Shown here: positions 6,879 through 13,657 of the stretch, piece after piece
Position numbering within the stretch: position 1 is the stretch's first letter
How the letters are laid out: every line of letters starts with the position of its first letter
Virus record (IMG/VR): IMGVR_UViG_3300042307_001466
Location: 1-35,492 of that record
Origin: a virus
Length of the DNA: 35,492 bases
Reading direction: 5' to 3' (one strand)
Notes under the pieces: generated by a model
Told to the model about the DNA's origin: nothing
The model's input: the letters and a program-made list of their open reading frames with translations, nothing else
The model's database searches: none
Translations under genes and position numbers: made by a program

Positions 6879-8176
6879 GTGCGTTTTCTGGCCCTCCACT
6901 CGCCCGGCTCAGCCTTCGATTCCTCGATCAGCTGCAGATCCTTGAGCCGCTCCCATTTAGTCCCGAATGTGGATTTTCCCCAGCCCGCAATAATCGCCCT
7001 CTTTAAAATCTCCGCATGAGTTAGCTGGTCGTCCCCCAAAAGCTTGAGGAGCTTCTCCGGCGACCACACCTCAACCCGCCCCTTGCGCGCAGGCTCAGGC
7101 TCCGGCACCTCGTCCGCCTCTGCGGGTCGCCAGCAAATAGCCCCCGGCTCCTTGGCGTGTGCGATCGACCGGTGATAAATCCGCTCCCCCTCTTCGCCCA
7201 CCCAACCCGCCCGGGCGCCGCGTTTGCCCAGGACCAGCTGGAAAACCTCATGCGAGCCCAGCCCGCGCACGGCCACAACGGCCCGGGCCCAGTTGGCCCA
7301 TTCCGCGCTGCCGCTGCCGAGGTATGCCAGGTCATTGCCAGCCCATGTGGCCTTTTCCTGCCCGCTGGGCGGCTTGTTGGTGTGGTGCACGATCACCGTG
7401 GCGCAATGGTGTTTGTGAAGGATGGGGTTGAGCCCGTTCCGCAGGAACCCGCCCACGACCTCCTGGGATTTAACGTCCCCCCCGATGTAGGCAAGCGCCG
7501 GGTCCAACCAAAGAAGATCCATCGTCTGCGAGGCGGCAATCGGCTCCACGACCTGGGAAAGAAACGCATCCCCGCTCAGGGTGTCGCAAGTGTGAACGCT
7601 CACGTTCGCTAGCGCCTTGGCCTGCTCCTCCGCAGACAGCCCGAGCCCACGGATCACGCCGTCGCGCATCTCTGCGAGGTCGCCGTCGTCGTTCTCCGCT
7701 TGGATGAGAACGGACCGGAGGGGCCGCGCCGGGCGCAGGCCGAAACATTCCCGGCCAAGGGCCCAGAGGATCATGCACTGCATGGAGAGCGACGATTTAC
7801 CGATGCCCGAGGGCCCCACCAAGAGCATCCCCCCGCCTCGGCAAAGAAACCTGTCCTTGATCAGCTCGTCGGAGTCATCCTTGGGGCGTTGCAAGCTGGC
7901 CAATGACCGAGTGAGCACCGGGGCGGCCGGTGTCGGCTTCTGCGTCTTCTTGGCCTTGGCGACGATGTCCCCAGGGCTGCCCTCGGCGATCCAGCCGCAG
8001 TATCCGCACCGACACGCCCCTTCGACCACATCGAGCGGCTCCGGCTCCGGGCAGGACGGGCAAACAAACGTCAGCGCGCCGTTGCCAATGCTGGCCGACG
8101 CATAGAGATCCGCAGCGCGCCATGCGTGGTAGAGCTGCTCTTCAAAGGTGGTTGGGGTGGTGGTGGTGGTGGACAT
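6875..8176 (-). CDS. RepA/DnaB-like replicative ATPase with N-terminal zinc ribbon
   Basis: 433 aa. A zinc ribbon is visible at the N-terminus (CPSC at 39-42, CRCGYC at 55-60), followed by a Lys/Pro linker and a RecA-fold ATPase: Walker A GPSGIGKSS (121-129), a Walker B-like LLWLDP (Asp225) and VIVHHTNKPP (261-270), the pattern of AAA_25/RepA-type hexameric helicases. The C-terminus (HAEILKRAIIAGWGKSTFGTKWERL) looks like a winged helix. A zinc ribbon on a hexameric helicase recalls primase-helicases, with the primase probably supplied by the adjacent gene. Start at 8176: an upstream extension in this frame shadows the primase-like gene. It ends the early operon. No Shine-Dalgarno. Confidence 0.82.
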   Translation of the reverse strand: MSTTTTTPTTFEEQLYHAWRAADLYASASIGNGALTFVCPSCPEPEPLDVVEGACRCGYCGWIAEGSPGDIVAKAKKTQKPTPAAPVLTRSLASLQRPKDDSDELIKDRFLCRGGGMLLVGPSGIGKSSLSMQCMILWALGRECFGLRPARPLRSVLIQAENDDGDLAEMRDGVIRGLGLSAEEQAKALANVSVHTCDTLSGDAFLSQVVEPIAASQTMDLLWLDPALAYIGGDVKSQEVVGGFLRNGLNPILHKHHCATVIVHHTNKPPSGQEKATWAGNDLAYLGSGSAEWANWARAVVAVRGLGSHEVFQLVLGKRGARAGWVGEEGERIYHRSIAHAKEPGAICWRPAEADEVPEPEPARKGRVEVWSPEKLLKLLGDDQLTHAEILKRAIIAGWGKSTFGTKWERLKDLQLIEESKAEPGEWRARKRT

Positions 8177-9153
8177 TGGAAAAAGGGGTCGAAAAAGAAA
8201 ACTTCTTGGCGGATTTCCCCGGGGGTCTCCCATCCGGGGGGTAAATGAGCTTCCGGGGCGGTCGGCGCGGACCGCACCCCGCCGGGGAGCCGGACCAACT
8301 GGCAGCGGGTCCAAGTGGCCGGGTCCGCGCCCAGCCTCACAGCCTCGGTCATGAGCTCCCGGGCCTGCTCCTCGCTCTTGCAAGGGCCATACCAGCCATG
8401 GAGGGATTTCCCCCCCGAATGCACGGCCAAACGCAACTGGGGCCAGCCCAGCGCCTCGGCAACGGCCTTGAGATGCCAATGGAGCGCCGCCTGTTCATCG
8501 AGGCTGCCGGAATCAAACTCGACCACCAGCCAGCGCCGGGGCCCGGTGTTATCGAGCGAGCGGTGAGTGAGTCGCCCATCGAGTCCGCGCCCGCTTGTGC
8601 CGGTCATTGGACTAGGGACCACCAGACAGCACCCGTCGGCCTCTCCCCAGCGCGCCCGGCTCCGGGTCCGAGCCGTGCCGGGATGCCCCGCGGCGATGCA
8701 AAGCCATTCCGCATCGGGCAACAAAGCATTGAGCCACTGCATCGCGCTCTGTTGCGGAGGCTCCACCGGGCTGCGATGAAACAGATCCACCAACCCGCCC
8801 ACGCCGTCGCGTTTGGATGCCGCCACCATGGCCGCCCTGTGCCCGGGCTCCGCTTTTGGCCAGCGCTCCCCGCTGGGGGCCCGCCGGGGAGCCTTCTCTT
8901 GCAAGTCCGGCGCATCCTGGGCAACCGGCGCCTGCCACGCGATCTCCCGTGAATTAGCAACCGCGTCCCGGATCTCCCGTGGCGTCACCCTGCGGGCCGC
9001 TCCGGCGGTTGCGGCAGTCAGGGCCGCTTCGATGACCGGCCCGGGCATATGGGCATGGAGCTGACGCGCAGTCGCGAACAGCCATGCGTGAATCCCGGCG
9101 CCCGCCGTCGGCGGGGATGCGAGTTTGTCCACCAGCCATTGCGGCAGGCTCAT
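8071..9153 (-). CDS. Primase-like protein (archaeo-eukaryotic primase superfamily, putative)
   Basis: 360 aa. Three spaced motifs suggest an AEP-type primase core: WLVVEFDSG (208-216, acidic motif), SGGKSLHGWY (246-255, the S-x-H-like motif) and RCQLVRLPGG (283-292), then QEVFFFDP (316-323), where this type of domain normally ends. The N-terminal 200 residues are helical and Pro/Arg-rich without a recognised fold. The last about 35 residues (poly-Pro, then Ser/Thr-rich) overlap the start of the ATPase gene by 106 nt and are probably dispensable. With the ATPase it would form a two-gene primase-helicase. Start ATG at 9153, overlapping the previous stop (ATGA). The family call is from motifs only. 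Confidence 0.65.
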   Translation of the reverse strand: MSLPQWLVDKLASPPTAGAGIHAWLFATARQLHAHMPGPVIEAALTAATAGAARRVTPREIRDAVANSREIAWQAPVAQDAPDLQEKAPRRAPSGERWPKAEPGHRAAMVAASKRDGVGGLVDLFHRSPVEPPQQSAMQWLNALLPDAEWLCIAAGHPGTARTRSRARWGEADGCCLVVPSPMTGTSGRGLDGRLTHRSLDNTGPRRWLVVEFDSGSLDEQAALHWHLKAVAEALGWPQLRLAVHSGGKSLHGWYGPCKSEEQARELMTEAVRLGADPATWTRCQLVRLPGGVRSAPTAPEAHLPPGWETPGEIRQEVFFFDPFFQCPPPPPPQPPLKSSSTTHGALRISMRRPALATAR

Positions 9154-9446
9154 GACGCCACCCCCGCGAGGATGTCCTCGATATACACCCCGGCTTGTTC
9201 GCGGTAACCGCGCCGGATCACCGGACCGAGCACGGGAAGAAACCCCTCGAACGCATCCGCGCCCGCCTGCGAGCCATACACGAACACCATGCGACTGCTC
9301 CCCTCCGCGCGCTCCCACGCAATCGCCAGGAGCGCCCCGCGCAGGTTGATCTCAATCCCGCCCCGCGCGCTGTTGGCAGGCACTTGGCCCAGAATCCAAT
9401 TCACCGCCGCTTTCACGCCGGGCGTGTCCGCTGCGTGCTGGCTCAT
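9150..9446 (-). CDS. Hypothetical protein in replication operon, 98 aa
   Basis: Lies between helicase and primase-like genes, overlapping both by ATGA junctions, so it is surely co-translated. The product (MSQHAADTPGVKAAVNWILG...) has a helical start, a beta-rich middle (GGIEINLRGALLAIAW, then RMVFVYGSQAGADAFEGFLPVLG) and a helical end (YREQAGVYIEDILAGVAS). No cysteine cluster and no nucleotide-binding motif. Position suggests an accessory replication factor such as a loader or helicase partner, but nothing in the sequence proves it. Confidence 0.75.
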   Translation of the reverse strand: MSQHAADTPGVKAAVNWILGQVPANSARGGIEINLRGALLAIAWERAEGSSRMVFVYGSQAGADAFEGFLPVLGPVIRRGYREQAGVYIEDILAGVAS

Positions 9447-10969
9447 GACCGGCCCCCGATCCTCTGGCCGATGACGTAACCCGCCTGCTCCCGAGTCATG
9501 AGTTCCGCATTCGGGTTACCCAGTCGGCGCAACAGCATGACCTGCTTCGGTGTCGCAAGCCCCATCTCCGCCCGGTGGGCAAGCCGGTCAATCAGTTTGG
9601 CCGCAAAGCCCCGAGTCATCCGCTCCGTCCAGATCCCCGCGCGCGAAAGCACGGCCAGCTGATTCTCGGTCGGCGGCTCCTCCTCCCAGGGCATTGTCGG
9701 TTCGTATTCCTCAAGGTCGCTGTCGTGGATGCCCACCGCCCACGCGAGCGGATCGACAAGACCCTTGGGCGCTTTCCGGTTCTTGGCAGCCTCCTCCAAC
9801 TGGGCGGCGAGGGCCTGCTCCACATCCACCTTCGCGCGCGCCTCGGCCTCGAGGAGCTCCGCGCCTGCGTCGAGGTGCGCTTGGAGCGCCTTCTTGTGGG
9901 TCTCGTTGGGGGCGGAAATGTCCGCCGGCTGACAGAGGGACAGATCCCCGCTCAACCACAGCGGGTCCAGCAACAGGCAAAACTCTTTGCCCGGCGCCGT
10001 CCGCGTGCCCCGGCCCACGATCTGACAATACAACGCCCGGCTCTTGGTGGGTCGTAGGCAAAGGATGCAGTCAATGTCGGGCTGGTCGTAGCCTTCCGTG
10101 AGCAGCATGGCGTTGCAGAGCGCCGTGCCCTGCCCAGCCGCGCGGAACCAGTCCAGCCGGTCCACCCGGTCCTCGCTGGCCCCGTCCACGTGCCGGGCGT
10201 CAATCCCCTCCTCCGCCAGCGCCTCCGCGAATTTCTCGCTGACATCGCACCTTGGGAGAAACACCAGGGTTTTCCGGTCCCAGATCTCCGCAGCGGCCGC
10301 CCGGGCGACTTCACGCAACCGAGGCTCCAGCAGACTGCTGGCAACGTCTGCCGATAAATCCGAGCCGCTGCGCAGCTTGATTGAGCGGGCGTCAATTTCG
10401 ACAGGGAGCCGAAGGGCCCTCAGATGGCAGAGGTGCCCGGCGCCGATGAGTTCCAGCAAACCGATCTCAAACGCGACGTTTTGGTAAAACGCCCCGAGCG
10501 ATTTGCGGTCGGCCCGGTCGGGGGTGGCAGTCACCCCCAGCACGCGCGCAGTTTCAAACCGCCCGAGCACCTCCTGCCATTCCTCCGAAAGACTGTGATG
10601 AGCCTCGTCGCAGATGATGAGATCAAACGCATCCGGATCGTACTTGTGCAGCCGTCGCCGGACACTCTGCACAGACCCCACCACCACGCCGTGCCCAGGC
10701 ATGGCTGTAGATGCGCCCTGTTCGACCGAGGCAAAGATCCCCGTGGCGGCGTGCAGCTTCCCGGCGGCTTGTTTTACGAGCTCCTCACGGTGTGCCAAAA
10801 TCAGCGTGCGACCTTTTTCAGCGGCGGCGATGTGGGAGAAGATCACGGTCTTGCCTCCCCCGGTGGCTGCAATGCCAAGCTGGCGCTGCCACTGGCTCCA
10901 ACCGGCCTCCACGGCGTCCACGGCCCGCTGCTGGTAGGGTCGGAGTGGCATTGAAAGCAAGACGCTCAT
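9443..10969 (-). CDS. SF2 DEAH-type DNA helicase
   Basis: 508 aa. Helicase motifs in order: Q-like RPYQQRAVDAV (10-20), Walker A ATGGGKT (35-41), ILAHREEL motif Ia (57-64), Walker B DEAH (121-124), VTATPDR motif III (146-152), a TEGYDQPDID motif V (291-300) and QIVGRGTRT motif VI (316-324). This is the RadD/type III restriction-like SF2 branch common in phage replication modules. The C-terminal 100 residues (PTENQLAVLSRAGIW, then LATPKQVMLLRRLG) look like the small tandem TPKQ-type domain that often ends these phage helicases. Start at 10969 (ATGA overlap with the upstream stop and a strong AAGGAGGG ribosome site) rather than an upstream extension. Confidence 0.9.
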   Translation of the reverse strand: MSVLLSMPLRPYQQRAVDAVEAGWSQWQRQLGIAATGGGKTVIFSHIAAAEKGRTLILAHREELVKQAAGKLHAATGIFASVEQGASTAMPGHGVVVGSVQSVRRRLHKYDPDAFDLIICDEAHHSLSEEWQEVLGRFETARVLGVTATPDRADRKSLGAFYQNVAFEIGLLELIGAGHLCHLRALRLPVEIDARSIKLRSGSDLSADVASSLLEPRLREVARAAAAEIWDRKTLVFLPRCDVSEKFAEALAEEGIDARHVDGASEDRVDRLDWFRAAGQGTALCNAMLLTEGYDQPDIDCILCLRPTKSRALYCQIVGRGTRTAPGKEFCLLLDPLWLSGDLSLCQPADISAPNETHKKALQAHLDAGAELLEAEARAKVDVEQALAAQLEEAAKNRKAPKGLVDPLAWAVGIHDSDLEEYEPTMPWEEEPPTENQLAVLSRAGIWTERMTRGFAAKLIDRLAHRAEMGLATPKQVMLLRRLGNPNAELMTREQAGYVIGQRIGGRS

Positions 10970-11250
10970 TGCGCGCCCTCCTTTTTGTGCCAAAGCCCGT
11001 ATTCGCCCTTCTGGAATCCGTCGGCGATCATCTTGGCGTCCACGTTGGCCCACATTTGCCGAATAGCGGGCGGCGTTGAGTCGTCCTCGGTGGCGGGCTT
11101 TTCTGCGACCTGTAGCTTTTCCCTCGCCTCATCGCGCTGGCGTTCCAGTTTGCGGGCGAAATCGCTGCATACAACTTCGTCTTTTTCATCCCACGGCTCT
11201 CCGGTCATCCATACTGCCGCATCCGTTTCCGGTGTAGGTCGGTCGCTCAT
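10966..11250 (-). CDS. Hypothetical early protein, 94 aa
   Basis: Start ATG at 11250 overlaps the upstream stop and has AAGGAGG upstream. The opening SDRPTPETDAAVWM and the segment CSDFARKLERQRDEAREKLQV match a recurrent phage protein layout (PxTD...ADFARxLERxxxEA), of unknown function, mostly coiled coil. The C-terminus (MIADGFQKGEYGLWHKKEGAQ) resembles the end of the 149-aa protein encoded at 11635-12084 (ADGGFKQGDDGVYRR), suggesting a shared short module. The gene ends in the AAGGAGGGCGCGCAATGA junction that begins the helicase. Confidence 0.75.
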   Translation of the reverse strand: MSDRPTPETDAAVWMTGEPWDEKDEVVCSDFARKLERQRDEAREKLQVAEKPATEDDSTPPAIRQMWANVDAKMIADGFQKGEYGLWHKKEGAQ

Positions 11251-11459
11251 TGCGCGCCTCCTTCCTCGCGCATCGCGCACTCGATCGCCGCAACCAGCAG
11301 GGCGGCCGCTTCAACCAGGGATTCCAGTCGTTTTTTGCGTGGATCGAACTGAGCCCAATACATCGCCGCGCGCTCAAACTGTTCACGGGTGCCGTCGTAT
11401 GCGTAGCGGTCATGGCGCTCGCGCGCCTGCCAGATTTGTTCGATTGCTTCGGATGTCAT
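11247..11459 (-). CDS. Hypothetical early protein, 70 aa
   Basis: The product (MTSEAIEQIWQARERHDRYAYDGTREQFERAAMYWAQFD...) is mostly helical. The C-terminal half, ESLVEAAALLVAAIECAMREEGGAQ, forms an amphipathic Ala/Leu-rich helix that could pack against a partner or a membrane surface. ATGA overlaps join it to the genes on both sides. The last residues (EEGGAQ) are dictated by the next gene's embedded ribosome-binding site. Start at 11459; an upstream extension in the same frame is Arg-rich shadow of the neighbouring genes. No recognised family. Confidence 0.7.
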   Translation of the reverse strand: MTSEAIEQIWQARERHDRYAYDGTREQFERAAMYWAQFDPRKKRLESLVEAAALLVAAIECAMREEGGAQ

Positions 11460-11638
11460 TTGCGCTCGATTTCGTAGGTCATGGAGACGGTGATTTTGAC
11501 GGGCTCGCTGTCTTCGCGGCCCTCCTCCAGCTCCTCCGCGACGTAAGCGAGGATGGCGTCTTGCTGGGCTTCGAGGCTTTTCCTCAGTTGGCCTGTCATG
11601 TCGTGCGCGATTGCGCGGACTAGGGAATGTCGGATCAT
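11456..11638 (-). CDS. Hypothetical early protein, 60 aa (short paralogue of the 149-aa protein)
   Basis: The product (MIRHSLVRAIAHDMTGQLRK...) aligns by eye over its length with residues about 5-58 of the protein encoded immediately upstream (11635-12084): shared positions include L..(Q/A)(L/I)A..M...L, AQ..(E/A)IL, A, E.G...SE(E)PVK and V.(L/M). So it is a shortened tandem paralogue lacking the C-terminal module. It starts in an ATGATC overlap with the upstream stop and has GAGGAGG upstream. Function unknown; an antagonist or alternative subunit of the longer protein is possible but speculative. Confidence 0.7.
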   Translation of the reverse strand: MIRHSLVRAIAHDMTGQLRKSLEAQQDAILAYVAEELEEGREDSEPVKITVSMTYEIERK

Positions 11639-12084
11639 CGCGCCGCCTCCTCTTCCTCCCGCCTATAAACCCCGTCGTCGCCCTGCTTGAATCCTCCGTC
11701 GGCAAGCGCGCCCTCGATCGCCCGGTGAACTTTGGCGAACGGCGCCGTCACGGGGGCGGAAAACTCACCGTCAGGGCCGGTCGTGCTGAGCGACACCGAC
11801 ACGCCCTCCAGAGGCAGCCTCCCCTGCTGGGGGTCCTCCAACGGATGCTTCTCCTTCACGCTCGTCCGGGTCGTGAAAGAAAACGCGGTCTCCACCGTGT
11901 TGGCGTCCAGGTTGAGCACCCCGCGCAGCGTGACCCCGAATTTGACGGGCTCCTCCGAGTCCGTGCCGGTCTCCGACGCCTTCGCGATCGCCCTGAGGAT
12001 TTCCTCCTCCTGCGCGCCGATGGCGTCGGCGAGGTCGTCCTGCATATGTTCCGCCAGTTGTTTCAGTAAATGGTTGTTTGACAT
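11635..12084 (-). CDS. Hypothetical early protein, 149 aa
   Basis: Starts at ATG 12084 (MSNNHLLKQLAEHMQDDLAD...) after a 115-nt gap; the upstream extension in frame is Arg-rich and unlikely. Two parts are visible. The N-terminal helical and beta part (AQEEEILRAIAKASETG, then SEEPVKFGVTLRGVLNLD) is duplicated in the next gene. The C-terminal module HRAIEGALADGGFKQGDDGVYRR resembles the end of the 94-aa protein (10966-11250). The mRNA leader is A/C-rich (CCCAAAACCAACTC before TTAAAATG) without Shine-Dalgarno. Ends in an acidic EEEEAAR tail caused by the embedded ribosome site of the next gene. No known family. Confidence 0.7.
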   Translation of the reverse strand: MSNNHLLKQLAEHMQDDLADAIGAQEEEILRAIAKASETGTDSEEPVKFGVTLRGVLNLDANTVETAFSFTTRTSVKEKHPLEDPQQGRLPLEGVSVSLSTTGPDGEFSAPVTAPFAKVHRAIEGALADGGFKQGDDGVYRREEEEAAR

Positions 12085-12199
12085 TTTAAGAGTTGGTTTT
12101 GGGAAAGGGTCCCTGCGTCCAAGCCGGTCGGCTCGGAAAGCGCGCTTCACAGCCTTTGGGAGGCACGCGCCCGGCGTTTTGCCCGCAGGGATAAAGGGG
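12085..12199 (-). other. 115-bp gap inside the early operon
   Basis: This gap separates the 27-aa membrane peptide gene from the 149-aa protein gene. I see no convincing open frame. Its downstream end forms the A/C-rich leader of the 149-aa gene. A short GGGTCCC palindrome (12107-12113) is the only symmetry noticed. A weak internal promoter here is possible but not supported by clear hexamers. Confidence 0.35.
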
Positions 12200-12283
12200 T
12201 TAGTCGGCGTGAAAGGCGAACAGGTAGGCCAAGGCCAAAAGAGCCGCCGGGATGGTGAGCAAGTCGATTGTTTCCGGGGTCAT
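12200..12283 (-). CDS. 27-aa single-span membrane peptide
   Basis: ATG at 12283 overlaps the preceding stop as ATGA, with GAGGAGGGCGCGG just upstream, an excellent ribosome site; TAA at 12200-12202. The product is MTPETIDLLTIPAALLALA followed by YLFAFHAD: a short acidic start and one hydrophobic helix of about 17 residues. The start, coupling and ribosome site are too good for chance, but the peptide is too short for homology. Phages encode many such single-span peptides that act on host membrane enzymes or lysis timing; which applies here cannot be told. Confidence 0.6.
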   Translation of the reverse strand: MTPETIDLLTIPAALLALAYLFAFHAD

Positions 12284-12471
12284 TCCGCGCCCTCCTCAGC
12301 CACCTGGTCCTTCTCCTCGCGTCGTTTCACGCCGTCGCGGACGCGCTTGATGAATGCCCGCTCGCCGGGTGTGCGCAGCCCTCGCCGGTCGATAAAATCC
12401 CCGAGGGAAGCCGAAAACGCCTTCATGTCCGCCTTGCTTGGAACGTCGCCGGATTTGCGTCGTTTGCTCAT
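12280..12471 (-). CDS. Hypothetical basic protein, 63 aa
   Basis: The product is highly charged: MSKRRKSGDVPSKADMKAFS at the start, then FIDRRGLRTPGERAFIKRVRDGVKRREEKDQ. Rich in Lys/Arg, with an amphipathic helix in the second half; it may bind nucleic acid or a replication protein. Start at 12471 overlaps the 79-aa gene's stop by the usual 4-nt junction. It ends VAEEGAE because the GAGGAGGGCGCGG ribosome site of the 27-aa gene is embedded in its last codons. No recognised family. Confidence 0.65.
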   Translation of the reverse strand: MSKRRKSGDVPSKADMKAFSASLGDFIDRRGLRTPGERAFIKRVRDGVKRREEKDQVAEEGAE

Positions 12472-12707
12472 GCCCGGAACCCCTCCAAAAGCTTGAGCAC
12501 CATCTCCAAAGAGCGCTGGTTGAGATACAACTGCGCGGAGTGGTTTGCTTGGAGGTCGCCCACGGTGGCCGCAAACTCCGAGTCCTGCTTTAGCAAGGGC
12601 CCCATGATCGCCTCGCGGAGCTCCTTGAGGGCGGAAACGGCCTCGGTTTTGCCGTTGATGTCATTGACCATAATCCGGTCGTTCAGCGTTTCGAGGATCT
12701 TGCTCAT
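12468..12707 (-). CDS. Hypothetical helical protein, 79 aa
   Basis: Nearly all-helical: MSKILETLNDRIMVNDINGK, then VSALKELREAIMGPLLKQDSEF, then LYLNQRSLEMVLKLLEGFRA. Heptad-like Leu/Ile spacing suggests a small coiled-coil dimer. No cysteine, no membrane span. The start at 12707 overlaps the stop of the 46-aa membrane protein (ATGAGC) and has AAGGGGGGCCT upstream. Function unknown; translation is clearly coupled with its neighbours. Confidence 0.7.
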   Translation of the reverse strand: MSKILETLNDRIMVNDINGKTEAVSALKELREAIMGPLLKQDSEFAATVGDLQANHSAQLYLNQRSLEMVLKLLEGFRA

Positions 12708-12844
12708 AGGCCCCCCTTCGCTTTGCGGATGATCGCCCAGAGCGCGGCGGCAAACGCGATGCTCAGCAGGCCCAGCGACCAGCGCCGGGAGGGACTCCTC
12801 TGGTTACTCAGCCAGAGCGGTGTCTGTAGTTTCAGAGATTTCAT
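12704..12844 (-). CDS. 46-aa single-span membrane protein
   Basis: Small gene. ATG at 12844 overlaps the RusA stop (ATGA); TGA at 12704 overlaps the next start. The product begins MKSLKLQTPLWLSNQRSPSR, a basic arm, followed by one hydrophobic span (WSLGLLSIAFAAALWAII) and a short basic tail (RKAKGGL). The positive charges on both sides leave topology uncertain. Function unknown; an inner-membrane peptide acting on a host target or anchoring the replication machinery are both possible. Confidence 0.65.
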   Translation of the reverse strand: MKSLKLQTPLWLSNQRSPSRRWSLGLLSIAFAAALWAIIRKAKGGL

Positions 12845-13215
12845 TCAGGGATAATGGTGATTTCGATGCGTGGGAATTTCTCGACTTCGGTAAAGGTGGG
12901 CCGCTCGGGCCAAAGGTCTTTGTCGTTTGCAACGATCCCGGCGTCTGCCAGGCCGTCGATGTAGGCTTTGAGGCTTGCCAGCAGGTTGTCCGGATCCGGC
13001 TGTCGGTTTCTCGGACCGAGAAAAACGGCGGGGTGCAACGTGGCTTTCCCCCACCGGGGGGGCGGGCACCCATCGAGCACCCGCACCGCCTCGATCCTTG
13101 CGGCTGCCCGGGCCGCTTTGACCATCCGGGCCTTGATTGCCCAGTGACTCCGGGCATTAGGCGACAACCGGCAATCCGGCAGGGGTAACTGGAACGTGAG
13201 CGCCTCAAAACTCAT
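12841..13215 (-). CDS. rusA: RusA-like Holliday junction resolvase
   Basis: 124 aa, the normal RusA size (about 120). It cuts four-way junctions formed during phage recombination, as a dimer. Visible signature: RQPDPDNLLASLKAYIDGLADAGIVANDKD (71-100), with Asp74 and Asp76, Asn77, Lys83, Asp87, and the ND and following Asp around 97-100 as the metal-binding and catalytic positions of the family. The N-terminus FQLPLPDCRLSPNARSHW matches the usual opening of strand plus SxNxxxHW. It overlaps the DUF669 gene by 11 nt, which fits a shared recombination/replication role. Confidence 0.9.
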   Translation of the reverse strand: MSFEALTFQLPLPDCRLSPNARSHWAIKARMVKAARAAARIEAVRVLDGCPPPRWGKATLHPAVFLGPRNRQPDPDNLLASLKAYIDGLADAGIVANDKDLWPERPTFTEVEKFPRIEITIIPE

Positions 13216-13585
13216 CGAACACGTAGGCCGCGATCTTGTTGTTCTTGTTCCCGTTGTGCTCCTCGACCTTCAGCACGGCCCGGAACTCCCAGCCGATCAT
13301 CTCCTCACAGTCCAAGGAGAAATCCAGACCCGGCCCAGGGTGTTTGGCGCAGGCGCTCAAAAACTGGTCGATTCTGAACAAGGTCTTTTCCGAAAAAACC
13401 AAGTATTCAAACATCGAAACTCCGAGCGTGCCGTCTTCATTCACGACCCGGCACTTGAGCTTAATCATGTCGTTGCCGCCCTTCGAGGTTTCCTCCACGG
13501 CGTCCATGACGTTGAGGGTGTATTCACCCGGCGGAACGTGGAATTGCAGCGCCTCCGGGGCCTTGGTTTTGTATGTGATAGCCAT
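13205..13585 (-). CDS. DUF669-type protein, probable single-strand DNA-binding protein
   Basis: 126 aa. The layout, YKTKAPEALQFHVPPGEYTLNVMDAVEETSKGGNDMIKLKCRVV (5-48), then SMFEYLVFSEKTLFRIDQFLSA (57-78), then GWEFRAVLKVEEHNGNKNNKIAAYV (98-122), matches the DUF669 family as I know it: an OB-like beta fold with an inserted helix, found in phage replication modules beside RusA and recombination ATPases and thought to bind single-stranded DNA. That role is inference from family and context. The mRNA leader is A/C-rich (CACAACACAAAAACAACC before GTTATG) with no Shine-Dalgarno. Confidence 0.8.
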   Translation of the reverse strand: MAITYKTKAPEALQFHVPPGEYTLNVMDAVEETSKGGNDMIKLKCRVVNEDGTLGVSMFEYLVFSEKTLFRIDQFLSACAKHPGPGLDFSLDCEEMIGWEFRAVLKVEEHNGNKNNKIAAYVFDEF

Positions 13586-13657
13586 AACGGTTGTTTTTGT
13601 GTTGTGCGCGCGTCTCTCCGCGCGGTCACGCCCGATTGCCCGGCGTTCGGCGGTTGA

